Source: an uncultured Clostridia bacterium (GTDB lineage Bacteria > Bacillota > Clostridia > TANB77 > CAG-508). Taken from it: DNA of 40,881 nt. The notes beneath the pieces are model-generated. The model saw nothing but the letters and a program-made list of their open reading frames with translations, was not told the DNA's origin and did no database searches. Each line of letters opens with the position of its first letter. The stretch's first letter is position 1. Below, piece by piece: positions 7,379 to 16,132 of this stretch. Where the stretch lies: the NCBI GenBank assembly GCA_934155165.1, contig CAKPGS010000006.1:1-40881 (forward strand), written 5' to 3'. The position numbers and the translations under genes are program-made.

Positions 7379-7888
7379 ATGTTTGTTATTAAAACAATAA
7401 TATTATTAACTATATTTGGTACAAGTTTAAGTTTAGGAATAATGTTTTCAAAAAAATATTCAAATAGAGTAAAAACACTTAAAGAATTAAATTCAGCACT
7501 AAACATATTTCTAACAAAAATAAAATATACATATGAACCTATACCAGATATATTTGAAGAAATATCGAAAAATACATATAAAAATGTTTCAAATTTATTT
7601 TATGATTCAAGCCAAAAGATGAAAAATACAGAAGCAGGTACAGCATGGATGAACTCCATAGAAGAAAGCAATTTAGAAATAAACGAAGAAGATAAAAACA
7701 TTTTAAAAGGTTTGTCAAAACTTCTCGGCAAAACAAATTTAGAAGGACAAGTTAGTGAAATAGAGCTAACCCAAAGTTTTTTGAAAAAACAAATAGAAGA
7801 AGCAGAACAAGAAAGGCTAAAAAACGAAAAGCTATATAAAACATTAGGAATGACAATAGGACTAGCAATAGTTATATTGCTAGCTTAA
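7379..7888 (+). CDS. spoIIIAB: Stage III sporulation protein SpoIIIAB
   Basis: 169 residues, the family's normal size. It has an N-terminal membrane helix (IKTIILLTIFGTSLSLGIMF), then a cytoplasmic helical domain resembling type II secretion GspF. Family-typical segments are SKKYSNRVKTLKEL near the start and KYTYEPIPDIFEEI. A second hydrophobic helix closes the protein (MTIGLAIVILLA). SpoIIIAB is a mother-cell membrane component of the SpoIIIA-SpoIIQ complex and is thought to pair with the ATPase SpoIIIAA. The start ATG lies right behind a GGAG site held in a hairpin. It is the first gene of the uninterrupted spoIIIAB-AH run. Confidence 0.92.
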   Translation: MFVIKTIILLTIFGTSLSLGIMFSKKYSNRVKTLKELNSALNIFLTKIKYTYEPIPDIFEEISKNTYKNVSNLFYDSSQKMKNTEAGTAWMNSIEESNLEINEEDKNILKGLSKLLGKTNLEGQVSEIELTQSFLKKQIEEAEQERLKNEKLYKTLGMTIGLAIVILLA

Positions 7889-7915
7889 TAAAACAAAAGA
7901 AAGGAATTTATACAT

Positions 7916-8110
7916 ATGAATATTGAATTACTTTTTAAAATAGCTGCAGTAGGAATTTTAGTTGCAGTACTTCACCAAGTGTTAGTAAGAGCAGGAAGAG
8001 AAGACCAAGCCATGATGACAACTTTAGCAGGGCTTGTAATAGTGTTAACAATGGTAATCAAACAAATAAGTGGCTTGTTTGATGCTGTGCGAACAATGTT
8101 TAATTTGTAA
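7916..8110 (+). CDS. spoIIIAC: Stage III sporulation protein SpoIIIAC
   Basis: 64-residue integral membrane protein with two hydrophobic helices (LLFKIAAVGILVAVLHQVLV and MTTLAGLVIVLTMVIKQI) joined by the conserved loop RAGREDQA. Length, helix pattern and loop all match SpoIIIAC, a small subunit of the SpoIIIA channel embedded in the mother-cell side of the outer forespore membrane. It starts at ATG 7916 after AAGAAAGGA. It lies 27 bp after spoIIIAB and 14 bp before spoIIIAD. Confidence 0.95.
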   Translation: MNIELLFKIAAVGILVAVLHQVLVRAGREDQAMMTTLAGLVIVLTMVIKQISGLFDAVRTMFNL

Positions 8111-8124
8111 GAAAGGAATTATAT

Positions 8125-8512
8125 ATGGATATTATAAAAATAATAGGAGTTCGGTTTAATAGGGCTAATTATTATAATTATACTAAGACAATATAAACCA
8201 GAATTTACATTATATGTTTCTTTAATGGTAGGAGTAATAATATTTTTTATGATATCTGGACAATTAGCTGGAATAATAAAACTTCTATCAGATTTTTCTA
8301 ACAAAGCAAGCATTAATAGTCAATTTCTCGGAATTTTATTAAAAATAACAGGAATAGCACTTTTAACAGAATTTGCAGTAAGTGTGTGCAAAGATTCTGG
8401 AGAAAATTCAATAGCAAGCAAGATAGACTTAGGAGGAAAAATTATGATAATTTCTGTATCAATTCCTATAATTTCAAGCCTATTAGAAACAATAATAAAA
8501 ATTTTACCTTAA
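8125..8512 (+). CDS. spoIIIAD: SpoIIIAD, interrupted by one extra base (+1 frameshift at 8152)
   Basis: Integral membrane subunit of the SpoIIIA channel. The gene begins at ATG 8125, 7 nt after GAAAGGA, and codes MDIIKIIGV. The next in-frame codon is CGG (8152-8154), and this frame stops at 8194-8196. If C8152 is skipped, reading continues GLIGLIIIIILRQYKPEF to the stop at 8512 and gives a normal 128-residue SpoIIIAD. The restored sequence IIGVGLIG fits the family's conserved N-terminal helix exactly. The remaining parts (EFAVSVCKDSGENSIASKI, LGGKIMIISVSIPII) are intact with no further damage. Either the gene is broken, the assembly has an error, or +1 frameshifting occurs. AGGAG stands directly upstream of the shift point. 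A similar CGG-linked shift is seen in yabQ. Confidence 0.88.
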
Positions 8513-8547
8513 ACAAAAGAATACATTTCTATAAAAGAGGTATACAT

Positions 8548-9717
8548 ATGAAAAAAATATTATTAATACTAGCAGTAGCATTACTTTTAGAAATACCAAG
8601 TGTATATGCATCAGACGAAACAGAAAATGTAGAAATAAATACAGAAGATATTATATCAAGCCAAATGGATGAGCTAAATGTAAGCAATTTTATAACAAAA
8701 AGTAAAGAATATTCGGGAGAATTTATGGAAGACATAGATATAGGAGAACTTTTACAATCTGCTATATCTGGAAATATAAATAATGACACATTTTTCAGAA
8801 AAATAGTAAATCTATTTGGAAAAGAAATTAAATCAACAATAAAAATTTTAGGAAGTATTTTAATAATAATTATAATACATAGTATTCTTAAAAGTATTAG
8901 CGATGGACTAGAAAACAAAAGTATTTCAACAATTACATATTATGTGCAATACATTTTAATAGTAACATTAATAATGAGTAACTTTGCAGACATTATATCG
9001 CTTACAAAACAATCTATACAAAATATGTTGGGATATGGTCAAACACTTGTACCTTTGTTAATGACTTTACTTTTAACCACTGGAAGTATAACTTCGGCAG
9101 GTGTAATAGAGCCAATAATATTATTTTTAATAAACTTTATATCAAATATGCTAGAAGTTTTTATAATACCAATGGTATTAATTTCAACAGCAATTGGAAT
9201 TATTTCAAAAGTATCAGAAGAAGTACATATAGATAAAATATCTAAATTTATGAAATCTAGCATAGTTTGGTTTTTAGGAATAACACTTACACTTTTTGTA
9301 TCTGTAGTTTCAATAGATGGAAGCTTAACAAGTAGTGTGGATGGAATAACTGCAAAAACTACTAAAGCAGCAGTAAGTAATTTAATACCTGTTGTAGGTA
9401 AAATATTAGGTGATACAGTAGACACAGTTATAGGTTGCTCAAATATACTTAAGAATGCCGTTGGAATTGTAGGAATAATTGTAATAATTGCAATATGTAT
9501 AGGTCCTATTATAAAACTTACAATTTTAACACTTTCATATCATCTGGTGGCAGCAATAAGTCAACCAATAGCAGATGCAAAAATAGTAAAGCTATTAGAC
9601 GAAATGGGAGAAACTTTCAAATTGTTATTAGGAATTATGAGTGCAATAGCTGTAATGCTGATAATTGGAACAACATTAGTTATTAAAATTTCTAATAGCG
9701 GAATGATGTATAGATAA
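8548..9717 (+). CDS. spoIIIAE: Stage III sporulation protein SpoIIIAE
   Basis: 389-residue polytopic membrane protein, the largest SpoIIIA membrane subunit. It has a signal-like N-terminus (MKKILLILAVALLLEIPSVY) and an extracytoplasmic acidic segment, then about seven or eight hydrophobic helices. Family landmarks: LVPLLMTLLLTTGSITSAG, KSSIVWFLGITLTLF, DTVIGCSNILKNAVGIVG and HLVAAISQPIADAKIV. The open frame extends upstream to 8386 inside spoIIIAD, but ATG 8548 follows AAAAGAGG by a normal gap and begins a proper signal sequence, so it is chosen. It sits within the co-directional spoIIIA operon. Confidence 0.95.
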   Translation: MKKILLILAVALLLEIPSVYASDETENVEINTEDIISSQMDELNVSNFITKSKEYSGEFMEDIDIGELLQSAISGNINNDTFFRKIVNLFGKEIKSTIKILGSILIIIIIHSILKSISDGLENKSISTITYYVQYILIVTLIMSNFADIISLTKQSIQNMLGYGQTLVPLLMTLLLTTGSITSAGVIEPIILFLINFISNMLEVFIIPMVLISTAIGIISKVSEEVHIDKISKFMKSSIVWFLGITLTLFVSVVSIDGSLTSSVDGITAKTTKAAVSNLIPVVGKILGDTVDTVIGCSNILKNAVGIVGIIVIIAICIGPIIKLTILTLSYHLVAAISQPIADAKIVKLLDEMGETFKLLLGIMSAIAVMLIIGTTLVIKISNSGMMYR

Positions 9718-9733
9718 ACGGAGGAAAAATAAT

Positions 9734-10321
9734 GTGATAAATGCAATGTCAACTTGGGCAAAATCTATTATTCTAGCAGTTATAGTTTCTACAATAATAC
9801 AAATGATTTTGCCAGAAGGAAATAATAAAAAGTACATAAAAACTGTAATAGGATTATACATATTATTTACAATTATATCGCCAATAATATCTAAAATAAG
9901 TGGAGGAAACTCTACAATAGATGTATCTAAATATGAAAATTACTTTAATGTGGAAAGTACAACTACTGCAAGTGCAAATGTAATAGATAAAAATTTGGAT
10001 AATACTTATACTTCAAGTATTAAAGCAGATATAAAAAATAGAATGAAACAAAAAGGTTATAAAGTTAATAGTTTAGATGCAAATATAGAGTTAAAAAATG
10101 AAGAAGCATATGGAACTATTAATAGTTTGAAAATGAGTTTAGAAAGAGAAGAAAGTAACAATAACTCAAATATACAAACTGTTAATAAAATAGAAATAAA
10201 GATTTCAAACAATACAAATGAAGCAAAACAAAATAATTTAACATCTATGGAAAAACAAGAAATTAAAAACTATTTGTCAGAAACATATAGTATAAAAAAA
10301 GAAAATATAGAGGTTAATTAG
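9734..10321 (+). CDS. spoIIIAF: Stage III sporulation protein SpoIIIAF
   Basis: 195 residues. Starts at GTG 9734, 9 nt after GGAGG; the overlapping ATG at 9732 is followed at once by a stop. Two N-terminal membrane helices (WAKSIILAVIVSTIIQMILP and TVIGLYILFTIISPII) precede a soluble extracytoplasmic domain of about 130 residues with the ring-building-motif type fold expected for SpoIIIAF. The helix-hairpin signature LPEGNNKKYIKTVIGLYIL is typical of the family. It is part of the multi-ring channel of the SpoIIIA complex, encoded between spoIIIAE and spoIIIAG. Confidence 0.93.
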   Translation: MINAMSTWAKSIILAVIVSTIIQMILPEGNNKKYIKTVIGLYILFTIISPIISKISGGNSTIDVSKYENYFNVESTTTASANVIDKNLDNTYTSSIKADIKNRMKQKGYKVNSLDANIELKNEEAYGTINSLKMSLEREESNNNSNIQTVNKIEIKISNNTNEAKQNNLTSMEKQEIKNYLSETYSIKKENIEVN

Positions 10322-10344
10322 CATAAAATAAGGAGGTTTTACAA

Positions 10345-10965
10345 ATGAAGAAAATTCCTAACAAAATAAAAGAATTATATTCAGCAGAGGGTAAAGAAAG
10401 CAAGAAGAAAATGGAAAATATGGTTATACTGCTAATAATTCTTATAATTACTTGTATAGCTGTTAATAATATTTGGAATGGAGATAAAAAAGAAGATGAA
10501 ACACAAACTAGGCAAAATACTACAACAGGAAAGCAATTAGCTACACAAGAAAATAACTCTAATTCAGAAAATACAACAGATTTGCAATCTAATTTAGAAA
10601 GAATTTTAAGCAATATAGACGGTGTAGGAAAAGTTTCTGTATTACTTACATATTCAGAAAGTAGTGAGCTAGTTCCATTATACGATGAGACCAAAAGCGA
10701 AACAACAACAGAGGAAGCAGATACTTCTGGTGGAAAGAGAACTACAACAGATACAAATACACAGAAATCTGCAATAATGCAAGAAAATAGTAGTGGAGAA
10801 AAAAGCATTATAACTCAAAAAACTGTTTCACCCAAAATAGAAGGAGCAATAATTACTGCAGAAGGAGGAGAAAATGCAAATGTAAAAACACAAATTATTC
10901 AAGCTGTGGAAGCGGCAACAGGACTTGCAACACATAAAATACAAGTGTTTAAGTTAAAAGTTTAA
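10345..10965 (+). CDS. spoIIIAG: Stage III sporulation ring protein SpoIIIAG
   Basis: 206 residues. N-terminal cytoplasmic part, one membrane helix (MVILLIILIITCIAVNNIW), a low-complexity Thr/Asn linker, then the ring-building motif interrupted by an inserted beta-rich segment. Family landmarks are NIDGVGKVSVLLTYSES, the inserted region around ETTTEEADTSGGKRTTT, PKIEGAIITAEGGENANVK and the C-terminal helix IIQAVEAATGLATHKIQVF. Known homologues form a large ring in the intermembrane space during engulfment. ATG 10345 follows AAGGAGG with normal spacing. Next to spoIIIAH in the operon. Confidence 0.95.
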   Translation: MKKIPNKIKELYSAEGKESKKKMENMVILLIILIITCIAVNNIWNGDKKEDETQTRQNTTTGKQLATQENNSNSENTTDLQSNLERILSNIDGVGKVSVLLTYSESSELVPLYDETKSETTTEEADTSGGKRTTTDTNTQKSAIMQENSSGEKSIITQKTVSPKIEGAIITAEGGENANVKTQIIQAVEAATGLATHKIQVFKLKV

Positions 10966-10980
10966 AAGGAGGAATTAATA

Positions 10981-11661
10981 ATGAGAATATTTAAGAAAAA
11001 TCAAATTATTATATCTGTAGTTGCACTAATGCTTATTGCAGCTGGATATTTGAACTATTCATCACAAATATCAGAAGAAGTAGCAAACAGAAAAACAGAA
11101 GAAGGATACGATTATGCAGGAATAGGAGATGCAAAATTAGTAGATAGTGAACTTGTAGTTGGAGAAGAAAACAATATAAAAGAAACAATGGCAAACAATA
11201 GTAGTGAAGACACAAACAACGTAAATACAAAAGAAGAAAACACTACAAATGAAGATGAAAACATAGCCAAAAACACTAGTGAAAATAATACTGTAGAAAC
11301 AAATGCAAATGGAGAAGAAGATTATTTTACAAGTTCAAAACTACAAAGAGAAAATATGTATTCACAGATGTTAGAAACATACCAAAAAATATTAGAAAAT
11401 ACAGCAATACCAGAAACACAAAAATCAATATCATCACAAGAAATAGCAAATATAAACAATAAGAAAAATGCAATAATGATAGCAGAAAACTTAATAAAAA
11501 CAAAAGGATTTGAAGATGCAGTAATATTTGTAAACGATGACAGTGTAAGTGTAGTTGTAAAAGCAGAAAAACTAGAACAAAATCAAATAGCACAAATACA
11601 AAACATAATTTCAAGAGAATTAACCACAGAAATATCAAATATACATATAAGTACAAAATAA
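10981..11661 (+). CDS. spoIIIAH: Stage III sporulation protein SpoIIIAH
   Basis: 226 residues. One N-terminal membrane helix (IIISVVALMLIAAGYLNY), a long Asn/Glu/Thr-rich linker with repeated NTxE units (about 65-110), then a YscJ/FliF-like ring-building domain (about 115-226) with KNAIMIAENLIKTKGFEDAV and VSVVVKAEKL. SpoIIIAH is the mother-cell protein that contacts SpoIIQ across the intermembrane space. ATG 10981 follows AAAAGGAGG. It is the last gene of the spoIIIA operon; a new sigma-A-type promoter follows at 11669. I see no clear terminator between them. Confidence 0.94.
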   Translation: MRIFKKNQIIISVVALMLIAAGYLNYSSQISEEVANRKTEEGYDYAGIGDAKLVDSELVVGEENNIKETMANNSSEDTNNVNTKEENTTNEDENIAKNTSENNTVETNANGEEDYFTSSKLQRENMYSQMLETYQKILENTAIPETQKSISSQEIANINNKKNAIMIAENLIKTKGFEDAVIFVNDDSVSVVVKAEKLEQNQIAQIQNIISRELTTEISNIHISTK

Positions 11662-11668
11662 GAAATAT

Positions 11669-11697
11669 TTGCTAAAAAAGTAAATTTATGCTATAAA
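11669..11697 (+). promoter_or_regulatory. Sigma-A promoter of the ABC exporter
   Basis: TTGCTA (11669-11674), 17 bp, TATAAA (11692-11697), located 42 nt before the ABC ATPase start. Confidence 0.55.
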
Positions 11698-11738
11698 TAA
11701 TTCGAATTAATTAATATAAAATAAATGGAGCAAAATTA

Positions 11739-12731
11739 ATGATTAAAGTAGAGAATTTAGTTAAAACATATAAAATTATAGAAAAAGAAGAAGGATTAAT
11801 AGGTTATTTTAAAAATTTATTTCATCCAAAATATAAGGAATTTATGGCTGTAAAGGGAATTAATTTTGAGATTAAAGAAGGAGAACTTGTTGGATATATA
11901 GGAGAAAACGGTGCAGGAAAGTCAACTACAATAAAAATGCTTACAGGTTTACTTACTCCTACATCAGGTAAGGTAACTGTGAATGGAATAATACCATATA
12001 AAGAACGAATAAAAAATAATAAAAATATTGGAGCAGTTTTTGGACAAAAAACACAATTGTGGTGGGACTTGCCTGTAATAGAATCTTTCAGATTAATTAA
12101 AAAAATGTATAATATGACCGAGAGTGAATACAGAAAAAATCTTAAAAAATTTACAAACCTACTTGAGTTAGATGAGTTATTGGAAAAACAGGTAAAAAAT
12201 TTAAGCTTAGGGCAAAAAATGAGATGCGAAATTGCTGCTACCTTTTTACATAATCCAAAAATTGTATATTTAGATGAGCCAACAATTGGATTAGATGTTT
12301 TTGTTAAAGAAAAAATAAGAAAATTTATAAAAGAAATTAATGAAGAAAATAAAACAACAGTAATACTTACAACTCACGATTTGAAAGATATCGAAGATGT
12401 TTGTGATAGAATAATACTTTTAGACAAGGGACAAATAATTTATGATGGAGAAAAACAAAAATTCAAAGATAAATATGGAAAATATATAACAGCAGAATTG
12501 ATTGTGAAAAATAAGAAAAGTATTATAAAGAATGATTTAAAAAATGAAAATTTAAAGATTATAGAAGAAAAAGAAAATAGTATAAAACTAAAGTTTTTAC
12601 ATGAAAAGATTACTATTTTAACAGTTATGGATGAAATTTCAAAATATTGTGAAATTGAAGATGTTCATATGAAAGAAGCAGAATTAGAAGATATATTAAA
12701 AGAAATATATAAAGGAGCACACAAATGTTAA
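11739..12731 (+). CDS. ABC-2 type exporter, ATP-binding subunit
   Basis: 330-residue cytoplasmic ATPase that would power a membrane exporter made by the next two genes. Walker A GENGAGKST (about 55-63), Q-loop FGQKTQLWW, signature LSLGQ, Walker B VYLDEPTIGLD and the switch His in TTHDL are all present. The N-terminal region with LVKTYKIIEKEEGLIGYFKN and FHPKYKEFMAVKGI is typical of the ABC-2 subfamily often called viologen or multidrug-type exporters (COG4586). The last 90 residues form a regulatory C-terminal domain. It overlaps the next gene by 7 bp, indicating translational coupling. The cargo is unknown. Confidence 0.9.
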   Translation: MIKVENLVKTYKIIEKEEGLIGYFKNLFHPKYKEFMAVKGINFEIKEGELVGYIGENGAGKSTTIKMLTGLLTPTSGKVTVNGIIPYKERIKNNKNIGAVFGQKTQLWWDLPVIESFRLIKKMYNMTESEYRKNLKKFTNLLELDELLEKQVKNLSLGQKMRCEIAATFLHNPKIVYLDEPTIGLDVFVKEKIRKFIKEINEENKTTVILTTHDLKDIEDVCDRIILLDKGQIIYDGEKQKFKDKYGKYITAELIVKNKKSIIKNDLKNENLKIIEEKENSIKLKFLHEKITILTVMDEISKYCEIEDVHMKEAELEDILKEIYKGAHKC

Positions 12732-13516
12732 AAATAATGACGCAACTTGCAAAAATGCAGTTTAATCAATACAATATATATAAATCAAATTTTTATTTAT
12801 TTACACTCAATAGAATAATTGAGGTAATGGTATATATTTTTGTATGGCAAGCTATATATAAACAAACTGGTAATGCTGGAGGATATACTTTACAACAAAT
12901 GATTACATATTATATTTTAGTAATTACATTCAGCTCTTTTGCAACTTGGGGAGTAAATGAAATAATGGCAGAAAATATAAAAAGTGGACAAATAAATAAA
13001 GAATTACTAAACCCAATTTCATATTTTGAATATTATTTTGGTATAAATATAGGAGAATTAGTCTTTGCAACTGTTATAGGAATTGCTACATTTATTTTAT
13101 GTTCATTATTTTGGGAATTAGTATTACCTGCTAATATAATGGATTTCTTATTATGTATTTTAATAATTATTTTAGGTGTACCTATAACTTTTTCTTTACA
13201 AGTAATTGTAGGTACAATAGGTTTTTATACAAATTCAATATGGGGAATGCAAGTATTAAGAAAGGCTATAATACAAATATTTTCAGGTATTATTGCACCA
13301 ATAACATTATTTCCTAATTGGTTTCAAAACTTATCAAAAATATTGCCCTTTAAAGAATTAATTTATACACCAATAAATATATGGCTTGGAAATTTTTCTA
13401 CAAATGAAATTATAATGATAATTGTAAAGCAAATTATATGGGGGATAGCACTATACAGTATTGCGAAAATTTTCTTTAATTATGCAATAAAAAATGTAAC
13501 TGTAAATGGAGGATAA
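12725..13516 (+). CDS. ABC-2 type exporter, membrane subunit 1
   Basis: 263-residue integral membrane protein with about six hydrophobic helices and no long soluble domain. The start overlaps the ATPase gene (ATG 12725, after AAAGGAGC). The pattern MAKMQFNQYNIYKSNF-like N-terminus, WQAIYKQTGNAGGYTLQQMI and ENIKSGQINKELLNPISYF resembles the ABC-2 permease family COG4587. The latter motif, an amphipathic hairpin with GQINKELL-P, is diagnostic of this permease group. It is expected to pair with the following permease to form a heterodimeric channel. Substrate not predictable. Confidence 0.85.
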   Translation: MLKIMTQLAKMQFNQYNIYKSNFYLFTLNRIIEVMVYIFVWQAIYKQTGNAGGYTLQQMITYYILVITFSSFATWGVNEIMAENIKSGQINKELLNPISYFEYYFGINIGELVFATVIGIATFILCSLFWELVLPANIMDFLLCILIIILGVPITFSLQVIVGTIGFYTNSIWGMQVLRKAIIQIFSGIIAPITLFPNWFQNLSKILPFKELIYTPINIWLGNFSTNEIIMIIVKQIIWGIALYSIAKIFFNYAIKNVTVNGG

Positions 13517-13517
13517 T

Positions 13518-14312
13518 ATGAAGCAAATTATGTATAATTTAAGTTTATACTTCTCTTTTTTAAAGAATTCATTAAAAGAAATACTTATATATAGAATTGA
13601 TTGTATAGTTGGTGTTATTTCAGAATTAATAGTTCAACTTGTGAGTATAATATTTGTGCTAATAGCATTTAATAATACTGAAAATATATCCGGATGGAAT
13701 TTTTATCAAATTTTATTATTATATGGAATTACAAGAATTTCCATTGGTTTTGTTGCTTTTTGCTTTGATTCTATGTATGAAATAGGTCCAAAATATATTC
13801 GAAACGGTGAATTTGATAAAATTTTACTAAGACCCGTGCATCCACTTATATCCATTATTGGTTCTTCAAGAGACTTTGCTGGAATAACAGATTTGTTTTT
13901 AGGAATTGGTATAACAATTTCTATGTTGCAAAAATTAAATATTCGAATAACAATTATATTAATTGCAAAAATAATGATTTTTAGTATAATTGGGGCGCTA
14001 ATAATTGGAGCATTAATGACAATATTTAGTATTGCATCTTTTTGGACATATAGGTCAAATGAGATAATATGGTCATTTTATAGAATACATACTTTAACAG
14101 AATACCCAATATCAATATATAATAAATTTATACAAATAATATTAACATATATTTTACCGTTTTCATTTGTTGCATACTATCCAACTATGTGTTATTTAGG
14201 ATTAAACACATATATGATTTATTTATCGCCAATAGTGGCTATACTTTTATGGATAATTGCAGTAAAACTATGGAATTTGGCATTAAATAAATATAGAAGT
14301 ACAGGGAATTAG
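13518..14312 (+). CDS. ABC-2 type exporter, membrane subunit 2
   Basis: 264-residue membrane protein with about six helices, similar in plan to subunit 1 and to COG3694 permeases. The matching hairpin motif is YIRNGEFDKILLRPVHPLIS. ATG 13518 lies 5 nt after GGAGG; an in-frame ATG at 13506 overlaps that ribosome site and the end of subunit 1 and is rejected. It ends in a clear terminator, so the operon consists of just three genes. Confidence 0.85.
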   Translation: MKQIMYNLSLYFSFLKNSLKEILIYRIDCIVGVISELIVQLVSIIFVLIAFNNTENISGWNFYQILLLYGITRISIGFVAFCFDSMYEIGPKYIRNGEFDKILLRPVHPLISIIGSSRDFAGITDLFLGIGITISMLQKLNIRITIILIAKIMIFSIIGALIIGALMTIFSIASFWTYRSNEIIWSFYRIHTLTEYPISIYNKFIQIILTYILPFSFVAYYPTMCYLGLNTYMIYLSPIVAILLWIIAVKLWNLALNKYRSTGN

Positions 14313-14313
14313 A

Positions 14314-14347
14314 AATAATGTAATTGCTATTGCATTATTTTTTTTTA
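14314..14347 (+). terminator. Terminator of the ABC exporter operon
   Basis: 11-bp stem (AATAATGTAAT with ATTGCATTATT, one G-U pair), 4-nt loop, then a run of T. A possible promoter for trmL (TTGCAT at 14330, TATAAT at 14352, 16-bp spacer) overlaps it. Confidence 0.85.
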
Positions 14348-14381
14348 TTGATATAATTAGCTAAAATAGGAGGCATAATAA

Positions 14382-14885
14382 ATGAAATTAAATATTGTTT
14401 TGGTTGAGCCAGAAATTCCACAAAACACTGGTAACATTGTTAGAACATGTGCTGCAACAGGTGCTAAGCTTCATCTTGTTAGACCATATGGTTTTCAAAT
14501 TTCAGACAAGTATTTAAAAAGAGCTGGTTTAGATTATTGGGACAAGATGGAAATTGAAGAGCATATTTCTTTTAAAGAGTTTTTAAATAAATACAAACCA
14601 GAAGAAAATAACATGTTTTTTATAACTTCAAAAGGAACTCATAATTATGCAGATATAAATTTTGGAGATATGGATGAAGTATTTGTTTTATTTGGAAAAG
14701 AAACAAAAGGATTACCAGAAGATGTTATGAAGCAGTACTTAGATAAAACAGCAAGAATACCAATGTTAGATGGAATAAGATGCTTAAATTTATCTAATTC
14801 AGTTGCAATTATTGCATATGAAATATTAAGACAACACAATTTTCAAAACTTTAAAGAAATAAGCGATAGATTAATTGAACAATAA
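14382..14885 (+). CDS. trmL: tRNA (cytidine/uridine-2'-O)-methyltransferase TrmL
   Basis: 167-residue SPOUT-class enzyme that transfers a methyl group from S-adenosylmethionine to the ribose of the wobble base (position 34) of certain leucine tRNAs. Family motifs are present in order: VEPEIPQNTGNIVRTCAATG at the N-terminus, HLVRPYGF, KRAGLDYWD, LFGKETKGLPEDV and the knot segment IPMLDGIRCLNLSNSVAI. Length is standard. ATG 14382 follows TAGGAGG. It appears to stand alone between the ABC exporter terminator and the phosphofructokinase gene. Confidence 0.95.
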   Translation: MKLNIVLVEPEIPQNTGNIVRTCAATGAKLHLVRPYGFQISDKYLKRAGLDYWDKMEIEEHISFKEFLNKYKPEENNMFFITSKGTHNYADINFGDMDEVFVLFGKETKGLPEDVMKQYLDKTARIPMLDGIRCLNLSNSVAIIAYEILRQHNFQNFKEISDRLIEQ

Positions 14886-14926
14886 TTATAAAAACACAAA
14901 AGTATAAAATTTAGGAGGTAAAAAAT

Positions 14927-16063
14927 ATGATTAAAAAGGTAGCTATATTAGCAAATGGAGGAGATGTTTCAGGGTTTAATGCTGTAATTAGAGCAATAGT
15001 AAAAACAGCAGAAAATAATGGAATTGAATGTTATGGATTTATTGATGGGTATAATGGACTTTTGAAAAATAATTATATAAAATTAAGTACTGCAAATACA
15101 GCTTCAGGAATATTACAAAAAGGTGGTTCAATAATAGGTTCTTCTTTAAATGCTAACGTATTTAATTATAAAGTAGAAGAAAATGGAGAAACAGTATATA
15201 AAGATTTATCTGAAAAATGTGTTCAAAACATTAATGAAGATGGATTTGATTGTTTATTTACACTTGGAGGAGATAGTACTCAAAAATCTGCAAGAGATTT
15301 TTCTGTAAGAGGAATTAATGTAATAGGAGTTCCAAAAACAATAGATAATGATGTTGCATGTACAGATATTACATTTGGATATAATACAGCAGTAACAGTT
15401 GCAACAGATGCAATAGATAGATTACACACAACAGCAGAAACACATAATAGAATAATGGTATTAGAAGTTATGGGAAGATATGCTGGATGGATAGCACTAG
15501 AATCTGCAATAGCAGGAGGAGCAGATGTAGCATTAATTCCAGAAATTCCATACGATATAAACAAAGTTGTTGAAGCAATAAATAAAAGAAAAGAAATGGG
15601 TAAAAACTTTAGTGTAATTGTTGTTGCAGAAGGAGCAGTACCACAAGGGGGTTCTCTAAGTATAAAAAATACACGTGATGGTGGAAAGGGAGTTATAAAT
15701 GTTCAACTAGGAGGAGCAGGAGAAAAAGTTGCAAAAGATTTACAAGAACTAACAGGAATAACAACAAGAAATACAACATTAGGATATATGCAAAGAGGAG
15801 GAACTCCAACTTCATACGATAGAGTACTTTCAACAAAATATGGAGCAAAAGCAATGGAATTAGCAATGGAAGGAAAATTTGGAGTTCTTACAGTATTAAA
15901 AGATGGAAAACTAAACTATGTAACTTTAGAAGAAGTTGTAGGAAACAATAAAGAAATAGGAGCAGTACAAGGTGGAACAGCGGAAAGCAATGTGAGATTA
16001 GTAACAATGGACCATGACCTAGTAAAAACAGCAAGAGATATAGGAATTTGTTTAGGAGACTAA
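14927..16063 (+). CDS. 6-phosphofructokinase, PPi-dependent type by signature
   Basis: 378-residue glycolytic enzyme that phosphorylates fructose 6-phosphate. The PfkA fold is evident: NGGDVSGFNAVIRA (N-terminus), LGGDSTQKSARD (114-), VPKTIDNDVACTD (135-), the catalytic Asp140 in TIDND, and MGRYAGWIALESA. In ATP-dependent enzymes the two phosphodonor positions are normally Gly (GGDG and PGTIDND). PPi-dependent enzymes carry Asp and Lys. Here the second position is Lys (PKTIDND) and the first is Ser (GGDS). This points to the PPi-type group with an uncommon residue, and ATP use looks less likely. ATG 14927 follows TTAGGAGG. A strong terminator follows. Confidence 0.9.
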   Translation: MIKKVAILANGGDVSGFNAVIRAIVKTAENNGIECYGFIDGYNGLLKNNYIKLSTANTASGILQKGGSIIGSSLNANVFNYKVEENGETVYKDLSEKCVQNINEDGFDCLFTLGGDSTQKSARDFSVRGINVIGVPKTIDNDVACTDITFGYNTAVTVATDAIDRLHTTAETHNRIMVLEVMGRYAGWIALESAIAGGADVALIPEIPYDINKVVEAINKRKEMGKNFSVIVVAEGAVPQGGSLSIKNTRDGGKGVINVQLGGAGEKVAKDLQELTGITTRNTTLGYMQRGGTPTSYDRVLSTKYGAKAMELAMEGKFGVLTVLKDGKLNYVTLEEVVGNNKEIGAVQGGTAESNVRLVTMDHDLVKTARDIGICLGD

Positions 16064-16069
16064 AAAAGT

Positions 16070-16113
16070 AAAATAGGGAGCGTTATATAACAATAACACT
16101 CTCTATTTTGTTT
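16070..16113 (+). terminator. Terminator after the phosphofructokinase gene
   Basis: 17-nt arms (16070-16086 and 16093-16109) pair except for one C-A mismatch and one G-U, with a 6-nt loop, ending in ATTTTGTTT. Confidence 0.85.
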
Positions 16114-16132
16114 AAGAAAAATCAAAAAAATA

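Noticed and set aside
8386..8547. N-terminal extension of spoIIIAE
   Set aside because: Overlaps the end of spoIIIAD and is Lys/Asn-rich; the signal-like start at 8548 has a ribosome site.
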